Source: Diabrotica undecimpunctata (Eukaryota > Arthropoda > Insecta > Coleoptera > Chrysomelidae). Taken from it: a stretch of DNA of 64,000 nt. The notes under the pieces were generated by a model. It did not search any database, was not told where the DNA came from, and saw only the letters and a program-made list of their open reading frames with translations. The position numbers and the translations under genes are program-made. The stretch's first letter is position 1. Each line of letters opens with the position of its first letter. Positions 40,301-55,300 of the stretch are shown here, one piece after another. The stretch covers positions 130,189,914 through 130,253,913 of the forward strand of contig NC_092809.1 of NCBI RefSeq assembly GCF_040954645.1, written 5' to 3'.

Positions 40301-43300
40301 AACACAGTGTATTATCGACTTAGGTGACGCTTCTATGAAGTCGTAGGGCTTGAATTGATAATGCTAAAATGTAATGAGCCTTATTTTATTGCAGTTGCAC
40401 AGAATTTGTTCTGCCGTCTCCTCATGCCATCAGAATCTGCAATTTCAACTTTCAATTTTTTAGAGGTCAACTCTCTGACGACTGGACAATTATAGCCGAA
40501 AAATTTAAAGCCAAAAAAACGTGTGACCTGACGTCGACCTGATTATTTATGTAACCAAAAATAAAGCGCATTTAGGAAGCTCCAATGCGGAAAGCAACAG
40601 ATCTTCCCCAAAGGAGAAGCTTTTGATTCTCTGTCAGAGAAGCTGATGTAACCACAACTTAAGTCATAGAAGTCATGTTTTAGGGAGATTTTCCAAGATT
40701 TGTGTTACCTTTTACAATAGTCCCTATACCAGTATTAAAAAAAACATCCACGAAAAGGTTCCAAATTACAAATAATTACCTCCTCTCCATACAAAACTGA
40801 CTTAAACATATCGAGATAAGATTATCTTGATAAGACTTCAAGCCAAGGACATGATAGCGTAAAAAGAAAAGCATTTGGAAATTCAGGACATGAAGGTTCA
40901 ACATTGCCAAAAAAAATAAAAATCCAGAAGAAATCAGAAACATCCGAAACCAAAGGCAGTGAAGGCAGTTCCGCTTTCAATTGTATTATCATCCATTTTT
41001 TACAACTGACCATGGTGTTGATATTGTGTAAGCTGAGCAAGACCCAGTAGATGACCAAGATGCATTTGTGTTGGATTTTTCTTAGAGATATTTCCAACAC
41101 CGAGTAATTTTAAAATTTGCACAAATTTTATTTATATATATATTTTTTTTTTGAAGCTTTTTTAACGAAATAACTGTTTAGTATTATTAATAAATGTATA
41201 TGTCCAATTTCACATAATTGTCATAAAAGAGAAAAACATGAAAAAAACATGGCAGCCTATATTAGGACCTTTTCCTCTATTTTCATTAATATGTAACACT
41301 AAACACTGTTTGTTACTGTTGTGTAGGTTGCTGATAAATTACAAGCACTTAACGACGAATTTGCTGCTGAAACAAAGAAAAAGAAGGATCTGGAGGACGA
41401 CATATATATTTGTGCTCAAAAATTAGACAGAGCTGAGAAGTTAATTGGGGGCCTCGGTGGAGAAAAAGCTCGGTGGTCAGCTACCGCCAAAGAATGCGAA
41501 GCTTTACTTGGCAATGTAATAGGAGACGTTATTCTATCTTCAGGAGCCATCGCTTATTTGGGTCCGTTTACAGTCAACTACAGGTATTTCTATTGAAATT
41601 ACTAACGTGGTTTTTTAGCTAAGTAATATTACGACATATTTGTGAGTAACCTCTTTTAGTTGTACACTTGGAAATATCCCCTTTGTGACTGACATTTTTA
41701 TTCTTTATATAGACACTTAGATATTTAGTATTTATATTTTCAGGCAATCTTTATTAAAAGAATGGAATGAATACGCCTTAAAATCTGGAATTCCCTGTTC
41801 TAGTAACTTTTCATTAGTTGTTACAATGGGCGAACCTGTAGTTATACGAGCTTGGAACATAGCTGGATTACCAGTGGACAACTACAGTATTGAAAATGGA
41901 ATTATAGCAACCACAGCCAGAAGGTGGCCTTTAATGATTGATCCTCAGGGTAAAGTCAAAATATTTTTTAGTTATATATTTATTTACACGTATTTAAAAC
42001 ACAAACCATATTTATGTTAGGAGTATGTCAAAGTTAATCAAACTTGAGAAGCTAATCACTTAACTTAAAAAGTGGATAATTCCCGGGAATTGGCACTATA
42101 TTATATAGTTAAAAATCTCGACCATCGAAGTAAAACAGTTCTGTTGTAATTGGTACATTTAATTAAAACTAAATTTAAAAATCCAAAATGATTAAGTTCA
42201 AGACATTTTTGGACTAATCAGCCCATCTTCAAAAAGCAAGTAATCCCACTAAATTAATAAAAACGTAAGCTAAAACGTTGACTGTTATATACAAATATGT
42301 GGTTAATTAATTAGTTTGCAGTACTTGAAAAATAAGCTCAAACCCAAACAGCGGCTGGGTTTAATTGGATTAAACTATACTTGAATGTTCAATTATATGG
42401 CAGTATGCTGATGAAATTAGATTGCCAACGGAGAACACAAGTCCCTACTCGAAAGAGTTTTCTACATCCGAACTGTAGGAATGTTGAATGCCAAATAATC
42501 TGAGATGCCGGACATAATAATTATCACAAAGTTTCGTTATATCTATAAGTGCTTCTTTAAAAACTGAGCGAGTGCAAGCCATACGATCTATAAATGAAAA
42601 AAAAAAAACTATAAAGTCATCACAAAAATAAAAATGTTTTCAAATAAACTTTGTAATATGAACCTATTGAGAAAGAAAATAACATCTCTACCTCAAATTT
42701 CGTTCAAAAGTCTGAGATTTTAAATATCTTTAAAAATCCGAATATCTTTATTATACTTTCTTCTTTTTAGGGCAAGCCAACAAATGGATCAAGAACATGG
42801 AAAAGGCCAATAGACTCCAAGTCATCAAACTAACCGATGCAAATTATGTGAGAGTTGTAGAAAATTCCGTAACTTTTGGCACTCCGGTTCTACTAGAAAA
42901 TATAAGCGAAGAAATCGACGCCATATTGGACCCTGTTTTAGTAAAAACGATTTTTAAAAGTCAAGGCGTCTGGTACTTGAAGCTTGGTGATAACGTTCTC
43001 GAATATTCCTTTGATTTTCGATTGTACATCACCACCAGATTAAGAAATCCACATTATTTACCAGAAATAGCGGTGAAAGTGACGTTGGTGAATTTCATGA
43101 TAACTCCACAAGGATTGCAGGATCAGTTGTTGGGTATTGTGGTAGCTAAAGAAAAACCTGAACTAGAAGAAAAGAAAAATATGATGATTGTGGAAAGTGC
43201 CAATAACAAAAAAATGTTAAAAGAGATTGAAGACAAAATTTTAGAGGTAAGAAAGAACACTATATATACGATTCCTTCTTAGCTATTTGTATTTTCTTAG

Positions 43301-46300
43301 CAGCTGCTGTAAAAAGGTCTACTAAGCTGCAATAATATCACTCTCGAAGGTTTTAGCCAGGAAATCCTTCTTTGTTCTATGTCTCTTTTAGAATTAATCT
43401 TTCCTTGCGGGATAGTCTATGTACTTAATTCTATTATAACCTCTGTATAATAATTCTTATGACTTTTACAATCTATTTGTAGCCGCCTCAGCACTTTAAT
43501 AAATTCTTCTTTACATATTTTATTTTTACTGTAAAACTTTCCAGTCCGAACAACAAAGTAGGAAATACATAACACCTTAAGAATATGATCCATTGGTCTA
43601 TAGAAGGTCACGAATAATGAATATTTTTATCATGTTTACAGTAATTTGCTTTGTAATTTCAATATGTGTCCTTACTTTGGCCATGATTCTCACTTATCCA
43701 GATTTCTAGATATTTGTAGATTGCTTTTTATAAATTAGTGAAGCAGACATAGATCTGATTCATATATAAACATCTTTGTATGAGTGGAAATGCTTATCTT
43801 GCACCCAGCCTTCTCAATTAGAACTAGGTATTATCTATATCTTCTTCTAATGTTTTATGTACGTTTCCGTGTATTTTTTTAGTAATATCTTAAGCGTCTA
43901 GCTTATCAAGGAAAGCGTTCTGTACTGGAAATGTTCTGTCGCATGTGTTCTCTTTGGTAGTGTTACCAAAGTTAATAGCAAAAATTCTTGGGGATTACTC
44001 CTGTTAGAGTACATGCAGAGTTTTATTGTCAAAGCACAAAATTAGCTCAGTAAATTTCTAATTGTTTATTCTAATTTTGTCACGATTATTATAATTATAT
44101 CCTGTTTGTTCATTTAGCTCTTCTTGTATCTTTCTCTCATTATCAAATAGTCTTGTTATGTATTCTTTTCATAATCCTAGTTTATTATTGATGATTTCAT
44201 ACTGAATGATCTGTCAACCACTTTTATTTGGTCTTCTTTATCTTTACCCTTATATTCTATGTACACTCATGGCCAAATTATCGAGTATTTTTTAATTTTC
44301 CAATTTTTTTTTGTAGTAACTACATTTCAAAACAATTTTAGATTACTGATGACACTCATATAGTAGACTGATGTACTCAAATGGTTTGAAATATTTTGTT
44401 CTTTGAAAGGAAAAATCATACTAATTATTTCGGTTATTTTTAGTTTAATTTATTGAGTTTAATTAAATATTGTTTTGATTTAACTAAGTTTAAAACAAAT
44501 ATGCCACCAATTCGATACTGCGATGAAGCCCAAGTAGCACAGATGGTAATTTTGTACGAGGAAGGATATGCACCAATAGATATCGCACGACGTCTTAGGA
44601 GAAGTCAATCTAGTTTCAAATATTTTAAAAAGGTACTGCTAAACAGAAAATTTCGTACGAAAGCCTGCTCAAGGACGCTCTAGTTGCACAGCCGCACTTG
44701 ATGACCGTTTTTTGGTTCTTATTTCTACACTAAATCGTTCATTGACATCGATGCACCTCAGAAATGAGCTACTAAATGTTAGACAAGCTAATGTACGTTC
44801 AGAAACAGTTAGACGAAGATTAAAAGAAGCAAATTTAAAGCCCAGACGCCCCGCCAAAGTTCCACGTCTTCTCCAAAATCATAAAGCTCGTCGTTTAGAA
44901 TTTGCAAGAACACATTTTCAGTAGAATATCTACAACTGGAAAAATGTTCTTTTCACTGATGAGACCAGAATCCTATTATGGAAGCTAGATAGTCAAAACT
45001 ACGTCTACCAAGAGTTGGAGACTGCTGTAATCTCGCCCAGACCGTTAGTTTTGGAGGTGGGGCATAATTATTTGGAAAGGTATTAGTTGGGAGGTACGCA
45101 CCGCACTTGTGGAAATGATTGGATGGATGACTTGTAACTCTTACGTTTAAAACATCCTACAAGATCATGTTTTATCATATTTTGGTAAAATTGGATATGA
45201 AAAATTCATGTTAATGTACGATAATGCTCGACCACATGCCGCTGCCATAGTGAGTAATTATCTTGATGAGGTTCAAATTCGAAGATTGGATTGGCCATCG
45301 TTTAGTCCTGATTTAAATCCAATAGAGCACATGTGGGATCACCTAAAACGCCGCATACGACAAAGAAATCACATTCCAAATATGATAGTGCAGCTTCGGC
45401 TTGCTGCACAGTATAAATTAAATGCAATTTCCCAAGGATATGTCCAAAATTTACTTGCAAGCATACCGAGAAGGATGCAAGCAGTAATAAGAGCTAGAAG
45501 GGAGAATACTCGTTACTAATTATGCACTTCTTTTAGTTAAAAAGACTTGTTTAAGCAATTAAAATTAGCATTTAAGTTTAAAGTAAAATAACTTTATTTA
45601 CCAATATTAAGCATTTATTTTTTTCGCAATTTTCTCCGCATAAAAACTTAAAATTGTTCATTAAAAATTGTTAAAATAAACTCTATTTTACAATAAACGA
45701 CGGCCAGATTGATTGGCCAGAATTTATTTTGAAAAAATAAAAATTAGAAAATTCCAAAATATTCCATATTTTTGTCCATGAGTGTAGTTTTTGATATTTC
45801 ATTTCGTTTCTCCCTTTAACATCTCCTTCTTCAACTATTCTTTCTTCTATTAGCGTTTAAATGTCTGATGTTTATTTTTTATTAAATATATTACAATAGA
45901 AGAATACGCTAGTTTACTTTAAGTAAATTTTGTTAATTTTATTTTTTTTATTTATTTTGGTTAAATTTTACCTGTATTAATTTTAGGTGCTGTCTACATC
46001 AGAAGGTAATATACTAGAGGATGAAACAGCGATAAAGATCCTATCAAGTAGTAAAATACTCTCTGAAGAGATCCAGGAGAAACAAAAACAAGCTGCAATA
46101 ACAGAAAAGGAAATAGACACGGCTCGAAACGGTTATTTACCTGTTTCTAAACATTCGTCAGTTCTATTTTTCTGCATATCTGATCTGGCAAATATAGATC
46201 CAATGTACCAATATTCTTTAGTTTGGTTCATTAATCTGTATATTCACGCAATTGATGTAAGTCCGAAATCTAACATTCTGGAGGAGCGATTGGCGGCTTT

Positions 46301-49300
46301 GAATGATTATTTCACCAACAGTATTTATAGAAATGTATGTAGATCGCTATTCGAGAAAGATAAATTGGTCTTTTCGATGGTGTTATCCGTCGGAATACTC
46401 AGATCTCAGGTACGTATCAATAAATAAATATATTGTATATTATTACTTATTATTATTTTCCAATTAATATTACAGGGTGATATAAATGAAGATATTTGGA
46501 ATTTTTTTCTAACTGGTGGAGTTGCTTTAGATAACCCGCATCCTAATCCGTCTCCAGACTGGTTATCAGATAAGTCATGGTCTGAGATTGTACGAGCCAG
46601 CAACTTAAAAGGGTAATATAAGCAAAAATAGTTTAAATTTTTACAGCAACTTTATTCGTGGTGACAAATCAATGCTGACAAGCATGTTTAGTGTCCTCTG
46701 ATATTTTAAATAAAGCGGTTTTTGTTTTAACAACAAAACGTATCTAATTATACAAACACACCTTTTTTCATGAAAATGTGTTTCAAGTTTAATATGTGTT
46801 CTATAGTAAATGGGGTGCGCTGATCACGAATATGTTCTTAGTTTTTTTTAGCACGCCAGGTTTTCTGGAAAAGTGTGTTTGACATATTTCGTAGAAGCTG
46901 ACAAAAATATCCCTAATTAACCAATATCCCATCTTCCTTATTAACGTCTCGCTATCTCCTTTATGTCTTAATGAAACCTCTCTCTCTATTTACTGACAGC
47001 TCCAAGATTTTTGGAAAAATAATCAACGTGGCAATCCAGAAAATGAAGTTTGACGCTTATAGTGTATCCCAGTTCTTTATTATTTTCAACCATATTGGCT
47101 ACAATTTCTCTGTAGTTTTGAGAGTTGTTGTTTCTAAGAAAATTGTCTATGACTTCTACAAAGGAACTCTACGGGCCAGATTCATCCTGGTTCATTGTAT
47201 TCTGGAACAATTTTAAGGTTCAAATTTGAAGGCCTACAAAAATTTCTGCATTAAGTGTAGTTTCAGAAAGTGCAGGAAATTTGCCGTACAGGTATTTAAA
47301 GCAGTCACCTTGTAAATTTAAAGATTTGTCAAAGCGTAAATATTACCATTGTGGAATAAGAATCGTAATTAACAGCTTACAATTTTATAGCTACTTTAAA
47401 AATATTGTAACAATACGCCAGTGAACCACTCCAGAGAAATATCCCCCGAACTCTTTTTCATTATGTCTTTCACACGAAGTTTTTTAGTTCAGCTTGGATA
47501 AACTGTTGGAGTTGGTATATCTTGGATCTTCATTGGTTTTTTTGTTTGAACTTTCATCTGATAATATCTGTTGGGTGGTGTGAAGAAAATATGGAGCAAT
47601 GAGGATTACTGATCCATGAGGTACAGGTCGTTTAGCAGAAATCCTTGACATCGCAAGAGCAAAAGTAACAGTCGTTTCCATTGTTTTTTGGTTCCCTCCA
47701 TACCATAGGAAGGGTAAAGAGCTACGTATACCCTTTGTCCATTTTCTCAGTAGCTTGACACAGTGAAAGCACACTTTGTGTGAAGCCCACGGTTTGTCCT
47801 GATCACCAAGCTTTACACCGAAGTAAGCTTAATAAGCTTTCTTGATTTGGCTATCGCTAAATTATTACATACGTAACAAAATATATTAAGACTGTTTTTA
47901 CACTTTCTTCATGATATTATAACGCACTCAACACTCAGAAAACAAAACACGGAGGTACGTCTTTGAATCCAACCTTTTTCTTCAAAATTTCATTTCTAAA
48001 TCCTCTATGGAGTGGTGAAATCGCAGATCAAGCCTCGCCAAAGGCTAGATCCCCACTTGCTTAATGAAATTATCAAGACGACAAATTTGATTTCCACTTG
48101 AACTCAAATACTTTGATCGGTGCCCTAATTACTTCGGTTCTCACGCCGGTCATAATGTAAAACTCTGATATACGCTATTTGTGCTGAGTAAAACAAACAT
48201 TGAATGTTTATTCTAATCCAAAAGAACTAGAGTATTTTTATTCGAAAAATTTTAAAACGCAGATTTAAATTTTATACAGGACTTCATTTGAAATACGTGA
48301 ACTTAACTTTATAGATACTTTATAGAACCGTTACAATATTATTGGCTGACTATTTATTGAGCATCTTACACGGTCATGGAGATAAAAACAGCCAAGTACC
48401 TTATGACAAATTAAACTAAGTCCTTTATATTATGCAGTGAAATCGATGTTATAAAAAAGAATGTATTAGTTGAGTAACCTCAGGGAATGATTAGCTTGCA
48501 ATTCGATTCAACTGTTCCGAGCAGCAGCCTCCAGTGTCAGAATTACCATGATGGTAGTCAATCTTCGTAGCGGTGATGGTACATGAAGAAAAAGCTATTA
48601 ATAGCTAAAAGCGTAATAAGAAAAAAGTATACATAACGTTTGTTTTATGGTTGTGTTAAAGAATTTTGCAAGGATCTCAATGTGTTAAAGAGAGTTATAG
48701 TTTAATTTATATATCGTTATTTAATATATTTTTAAGATCGCTACAATTTTAGAATTTATGATAATGATATATTTAGAACTTACAGCAACATTAAGTTTTT
48801 ATTATACTGGATAGAGATACCACATAATATTAACAGGTGTCAAACTAATCAATTACGTTCATCAAAAAAGTATTTTATGTTCTATAATTTCAGGTTAAAT
48901 AATTTTATGGTATCAGTAAAAAAAGACAATGCTGCTTGGAAAAAGTTTTACGATTCGTCTAATCCCAACGAACTTCCATGTCCAGCTCCGTTTAACAATG
49001 TACGAGGATTACAAAGATTGGTCCTAATACGTTGTGTTCGACCAGATAAAGTTGTACCAGCGGTTCAGGTAAATATACTGCGTGGCATAAGTTAGGGATA
49101 TTGCCAATATAATTGTAATGGTACTTCATTCTGCATCAATTATTTGTAAGTTAACAATTTAAAATTATAATAGTTTTAAAAAATATGAAAATGTGAGACC
49201 TTATAAAGAGAATCAAACCAAAAAAGAACATCCTAAGTATTAACAAAGCACCTCCGATCTTCCATTTCAGTCCATGCTTCTCTGCTCCATACCATACGTT

Positions 49301-52300
49301 TCGATGTTGGTTCTGTAACACATTTAATGTCATCACTCTTATAAAGTGAAAACGACGTTGATCTAGCAGCCGCATATGATACTGTTAATAACCGAATCTT
49401 TTTTTTCTTTGAGTACCGTGCCCAAGCTTTAGGCGTGGGTAGCTTCCATGACGATTTGCTGATATCGTTCTCGATCTTGCGCGGTATGTAATAATTCATC
49501 TGCTGATAAGCCAGTCCATTGACGAAGGTTTCGGAGCCATGAGTATTGAGTATCAACTGCATTATCCTGTATCTGCTTCCTCTCATTATATGCCCCAGAT
49601 ATTCGAGTTTTCTCTTTTTTATCATATTTATTAAGTCGCCTTCACCTTGACCTACACTGTTCAAGACTTCTCTGTTTGAACTGTATTGAATCCATGGTAT
49701 TCTGAGCATTCTACGATATAACCACATCACGAAGGCTTCTATAATAACCGAATACTTCTGAATAAAATGTACAAAATACCGAATAGAATCCAATAAATTC
49801 TGACTAACCCATGTTCCCATATTGAGTTCAAGGGGAAAACAAGTAGATGCCAAAAAAAAAAAACGGAGTACCATAACTAGGATTACTCTCGACAGGAATC
49901 TTCAACATATACACTAATGACTAACCTATCAGCAACGCATCAAAAACATTTATTTATGCTGATGATCGTACAACCGCCTATCAATCTAGTAGTCTTTTGG
50001 ACATAGAAGAACAAATAACCAGCTCAACTAATGGAGTGAAATTAGCTGGATGAGTGAGAAATAAAACTCACTCACCTCTGAAGTTTTGAGAAACTACGCT
50101 AATTCTAAAACTAAGCTTCCAGGAAATTGGAAGGATGTGTAGTCTTAAGAAGTTCAAGACCTGAAAGCCTAATAACTATACTGGTGTGCTACTCAAGGGT
50201 CCGAAAGGAAACCAGATTCTTCCAATCAGGTACACTCTTACAATCAGCGTTCCTTATTATTAGTTATGCTCTGAAAAGTGCTCGTATTTCTGATCCAACG
50301 AATATAGAACCCAAGGTATACCAACGTGGAGGTCTGTACTAGGATAAATTTAAGTAACAAGGTAAATACGACGTTCATCCAGAAGCAGATATAACTAAAA
50401 TTGGCGTTTAGAAAAAGCCTATTCGCGCTATGTTTCAGCCAACTACGTCTAACGAACGACGGGTCAAGCAATTGTCACATTTGCAGAGCCAATCGCTGAG
50501 TCACAAGCTTGAATCGTTGTCAACATACTAAAGGGAAAATTAGCTGCATCAAAATGCACAAAAAATTCAAATTACTCTCTTCCATCTAAAATACAGAGAA
50601 GGTTCAAAAAACCTTAACATTCAATGGAATTGAGTCACATTGTAACATTGTCCATTCCCTAAGTACTCGGAGTGATCCTACATACAACATTGAGCTACAA
50701 GCAACACATTGCAAATACTAAAGCTAAGACTCAAGCTAGAAATAATGTGCTACAAATACTAACATTGTCCAAATGGGGAGCTAACCTAAATGTATTACGA
50801 ACAACAGCGCTAGCACTCTGCCTATTAACAGTAGAATATGCCTTTTCCGGTTTAAAGCAATCAAGTCACACTTATAAAATAAATAGTGTAATAAATGAGC
50901 GATACCGACTGACTTACTGGCTGAACCAACAAGAGATGGTTCAGCCAGAGACTAACTCATCGTCAAGCATCGCTCCTCCAGTTATAAGAAGACAAACTCA
51001 CAGCATGGCAGAACGAACTAAACATAGACATGGAAAACACTGAATAGACTACGTACAGGTGACGGAAGACAAAAAAAAATATGGTAACCTGGAGAATACA
51101 TTGAGGGAGATGACAGCTGTGTGATCCAATCAATAAGTCACCAATTATTGCAGTGTCGTTTTGTAAACTGTGAGCAAGAGTGCTTTGATGCAGACTTAAT
51201 AGAATGAATCGACGTAGCAGTAGCTTATGTCAACCATTGGTTAAACGAAATATGAAAATTTTATTGTTTTAATTCATTTTTATATGGACTTACATCTAGT
51301 TTATTGTATTTTAATTCTAAATTTTTACTGTGCTGTATTTTATTTTTATTTTAAGTTCTTTTAACTGTAAGCTGAGTACTTCATACATTAATTAATATTT
51401 ACAGCATTTGGGGCCTTTCTTGTGATCTCTTCACTCCCTAAAGTCTACCTAAACTGCCTATTTCTCTGTTCCATCCATCATCTTCGAATCATTACTTAGT
51501 TCTATTTTACTTCCAATTTCAGTGAAGCTGCTTGACGTATTTTACTTTTTTTCTCTCTAGTTGACAAATTAGTTTATTGTTCTCAGCATTCACCTGCCAT
51601 ATTTCTTTAAGATTTTCTCTGCTTTTCCAAATTAGTTTCGGTGAAGAGTTCTTGCTTATTGTTATTTCTTTGATGGTATTTTCTATATCTCTTTCACTTA
51701 TGCCGGGCATTACTTCTGAGTTGACTCTGAATTTGTTATTATTCTTTTAGATTATGTTTCGAAGAAGCAGGTGGTTATACTATACGTTTACTTGTTTGAT
51801 TATAATTTGGACCTCCTACCAAAGATGTTTTAGAATAGTTTTATTGTTAATGTCATAATTACAATTTCAGAATTACGTTGTGGAGGAGATGGGGCCATCT
51901 TATCTAGAACCACCTCAATTTAACCTTGAAGAATCTTACAACGACAGCAACGCCTGTTCGCCTCTCATTTTTATTCTGTCTCCTGGAGCAGACCCTATGG
52001 CTGGATTGGTTCGTTTTGCAGCAGACAAAGGAATTAGTAAAACGTCATTAATGACAGTGTCTCTAGGACAAGGACAAGTAAGAATAAGCACATTATTTAC
52101 CATAAACATCTTACTAACTCAATAGGAAATAAATACATTTTTACTTTTATAAACAGTTCGAAAAATACACCATAAAACATTTTTTCTGTTCCTTAAACTA
52201 CTTTCGTGTGAATCATTACTTGTTTTAGGGACCCATAGCATCTAATATGATTTCTACCGGTCTTGAAACTGGACAATGGGTTGTACTTCAGAACTGTCAT

Positions 52301-55300
52301 TTAGCTGAAAGTTGGATGAGAGAATTGGACAGGATTTGTGATGAGGTTATTGTTCCCGAGGTCACCAACCAGAATTTTAGGCTATGGTTAACGAGTTATC
52401 CTAGTAAAGCTTTCCCAGTGTCGATTTTACAAAATGGTACGTTTTTTTAATGTTATAGTCAAGTGCCATACAGCCAGTGACAGCATGTTAATATTTTTTA
52501 AACAATAGATTGTCTAATATAATATAAAACGATAATATACATTTTAAATGGACTTCATTCGGCATCAGAATAAATAACTAATGAGTCTGACACACAATAG
52601 GAATATGATCTAGAAGTTTACAATATCTTTTTGGTCTTGAAGCAGACTTATGATTTATTACATAGAACAAAACTGCCTAACATATTGCAAGAATTCGCAA
52701 TACCAAGAAAATTAATAAGACTTGTGCAAATAACAATGAGAGGCCATATAACTGATGCGTTTATAATAACACTAGGACTGAAATAAGGCGACGGACTACC
52801 TTCAATGCTTTTCAATCTTGTTCTTAAATATAATTAGACATTAAGATAATAATAATTAGACGATTGACGGTGAGCAGAAATAACACATTATAAACAAATC
52901 CATCCAATTGGTAGAGTACGTAGATGATATACGAACCATATAGAAAACCAACACTGGTACACTTTAAGAGACTGCAGTTATTACAGTAGGCAGGACACGT
53001 GGTCCGGATGCATGAGAATAGAATTCTCAGAAAATTACGTCACGCATGCAAGGAAAAAGACCTGTTGGAAGACCAAAAAAAAATTTGAAAAAAATAGATA
53101 AGGATGACAAAAACCTGCTAAATACGTTAAGAAAAATAACAGCAGTAGATCCAGAACTTTGGAGAAGATTAGGTACTGAAGAAGGCCAAGAATCGATTTA
53201 ATGGATAGATGGATGTCATGATTATTAGTATTATTTATTTATGTTCTTTTTTCAAGTACCAGTTTTCCGGATATTTGGTCAAAAAATCCTGGTTATTGAC
53301 ATATTATCTTTAAGCTGCCGGAAAACCAAGCATACCTTCTTATATAGTGCATATAATACACCAGCTTTTAGTTCTGCTTTCCGGACAGTTGACTCAAGAC
53401 TTTGGCAAGGTGCGTATGTGTGCGTTTTCTGTTCAGAGTTATTGTTGAAGTTAAATTTGGTTATGGGACATACAGTGTCCCACGCATGGTACACAGAGCT
53501 AGAAGAGAATGAAGTACTCGGAGAAGCAGATCCAGATGAAGATAATGGATATTTGTTCGAAAAGTGTTCACGATACTAATTCAGAAGAAGATGTCGGGAA
53601 GCAGGATTTAGCTGAGGAAGTTATAGGATGTTACGGCAATGATGAAGTTCCCTATTATGTTGGTCAAAACCGTACAACACGCTGGAGAAAAATTTGTTCA
53701 CCACAAATTAGAACTGGAGTACATAATATATTCGAAAAAAGACCTGGGCCCATAGATAATGTAGCAAATGACAAAACCATAACAGAATATTTTGAAGTTT
53801 TTATTAGCTACAACATTGTAAAAATAGTAACTGATTCTACAAATATATACATTGAAAATATCAAGCCCAAGTAAAACCGTGAACGATATGCTAAACAAAC
53901 TCATTAGCTTGAAATGGGAGCTCTATTTGGAATGGTATATCTTTTATGAGTTAGTAAATCAGGCAGACAAAACATAAACGATTTTTGAAGAACAGACGGT
54001 AATGGGATGGACGCCATATATTGCACAATGTCTTATAATCGGTTCCGATTACTTCTATGTTGCCTAAGCCTTGATGATGTCAATAGTCATCAGGAGCGAA
54101 GGGAAACCGATAAGTTGGCAGCAATACGAGATATTTTTGAATATTTATAGGAAATCTAGACCTGATCTTTTAGAGGTCGATGCCCGTTTAGGCAGTACAT
54201 ACATTTAAAGCCTGTTAAATATGGCATCAATGTCTTGAATTAGTTGCTTCAAGTGACATGTTTTATTGTGAACCTCGAAATATATACAGAAACTCAACCA
54301 GAAGGCCCCTTTTGACTATGGAATAGCCCATCGGATGTTGTCAAGCGACTTGTAAGTTCTATAAGGGGAACATACCATAATATAACTATGGAAAGCTAGC
54401 AATACAAATAAATAATAAATTCAAACTAACTATGCTCGGAACAGTAAAGAGAAACAAGCCTGATTAAATTTAAATTGTTTTTATTGGAAATTAGGGTGGA
54501 AAAAAATAGACATCGATAGACAAAAATTAGCGTGTGTATTGCCTTGCTAAAATTGTTATTACATTGCTTACAAAAGAACAAATATGGAGGAGATATGTTT
54601 TTCGACAGTTGACATAAATATATGACAGGCAAAGTTTTATTACAGTGTTGCCATACATAAAGCTTAAAATATTAAATTGAACATAAATTCCCCCCTTTGA
54701 AGATAATCTTCAAAGGTAACCCAATTTATAAAACTAATACAATAATGTCAATGTCACTATAATGTCCCATTTTCCAACAGTAGTGGACACAAATGTCTAA
54801 CAGAACGGGTCACTACACGAGTGGCGGTTTTCACTTCTGCTACCCTGGAGATGCCGTCCTTTCCAGGAATAAATTGAAGAATTGGCCCCATAGGCCATTT
54901 ACATGGCAGCTGCTGATCATTTTTAATTAAAACTAATGTTCCAACTTTGACTGATGTGGGTGGATCCTTTCATTTATATTGTACATGTAGTTGAGAAATA
55001 TACTCCTGTTTAAATCTCGTCTAAAAGTGCTGGTACATATGCTGAAGCTCTTGTGGTTTAGTTAATCGATTTAATGGAACTTCTGATAGTTCAGGATCCG
55101 GAAGTGTAGTTATAGATCGACCAATAAGAAAATGGGAAGGAGTAATAGGTTCAATATCATTGGGATAATTAGATAGGGCATACAGTGAGCGTGAGTTTGG
55201 GATACCCTCGATTCGAACAATTAGAGAATTTAAATCTTGATAAATAAATTGTTTATTCAACATAATGCGTTTTAGGTGGTGCTTTGTACTTTTTACTGCA

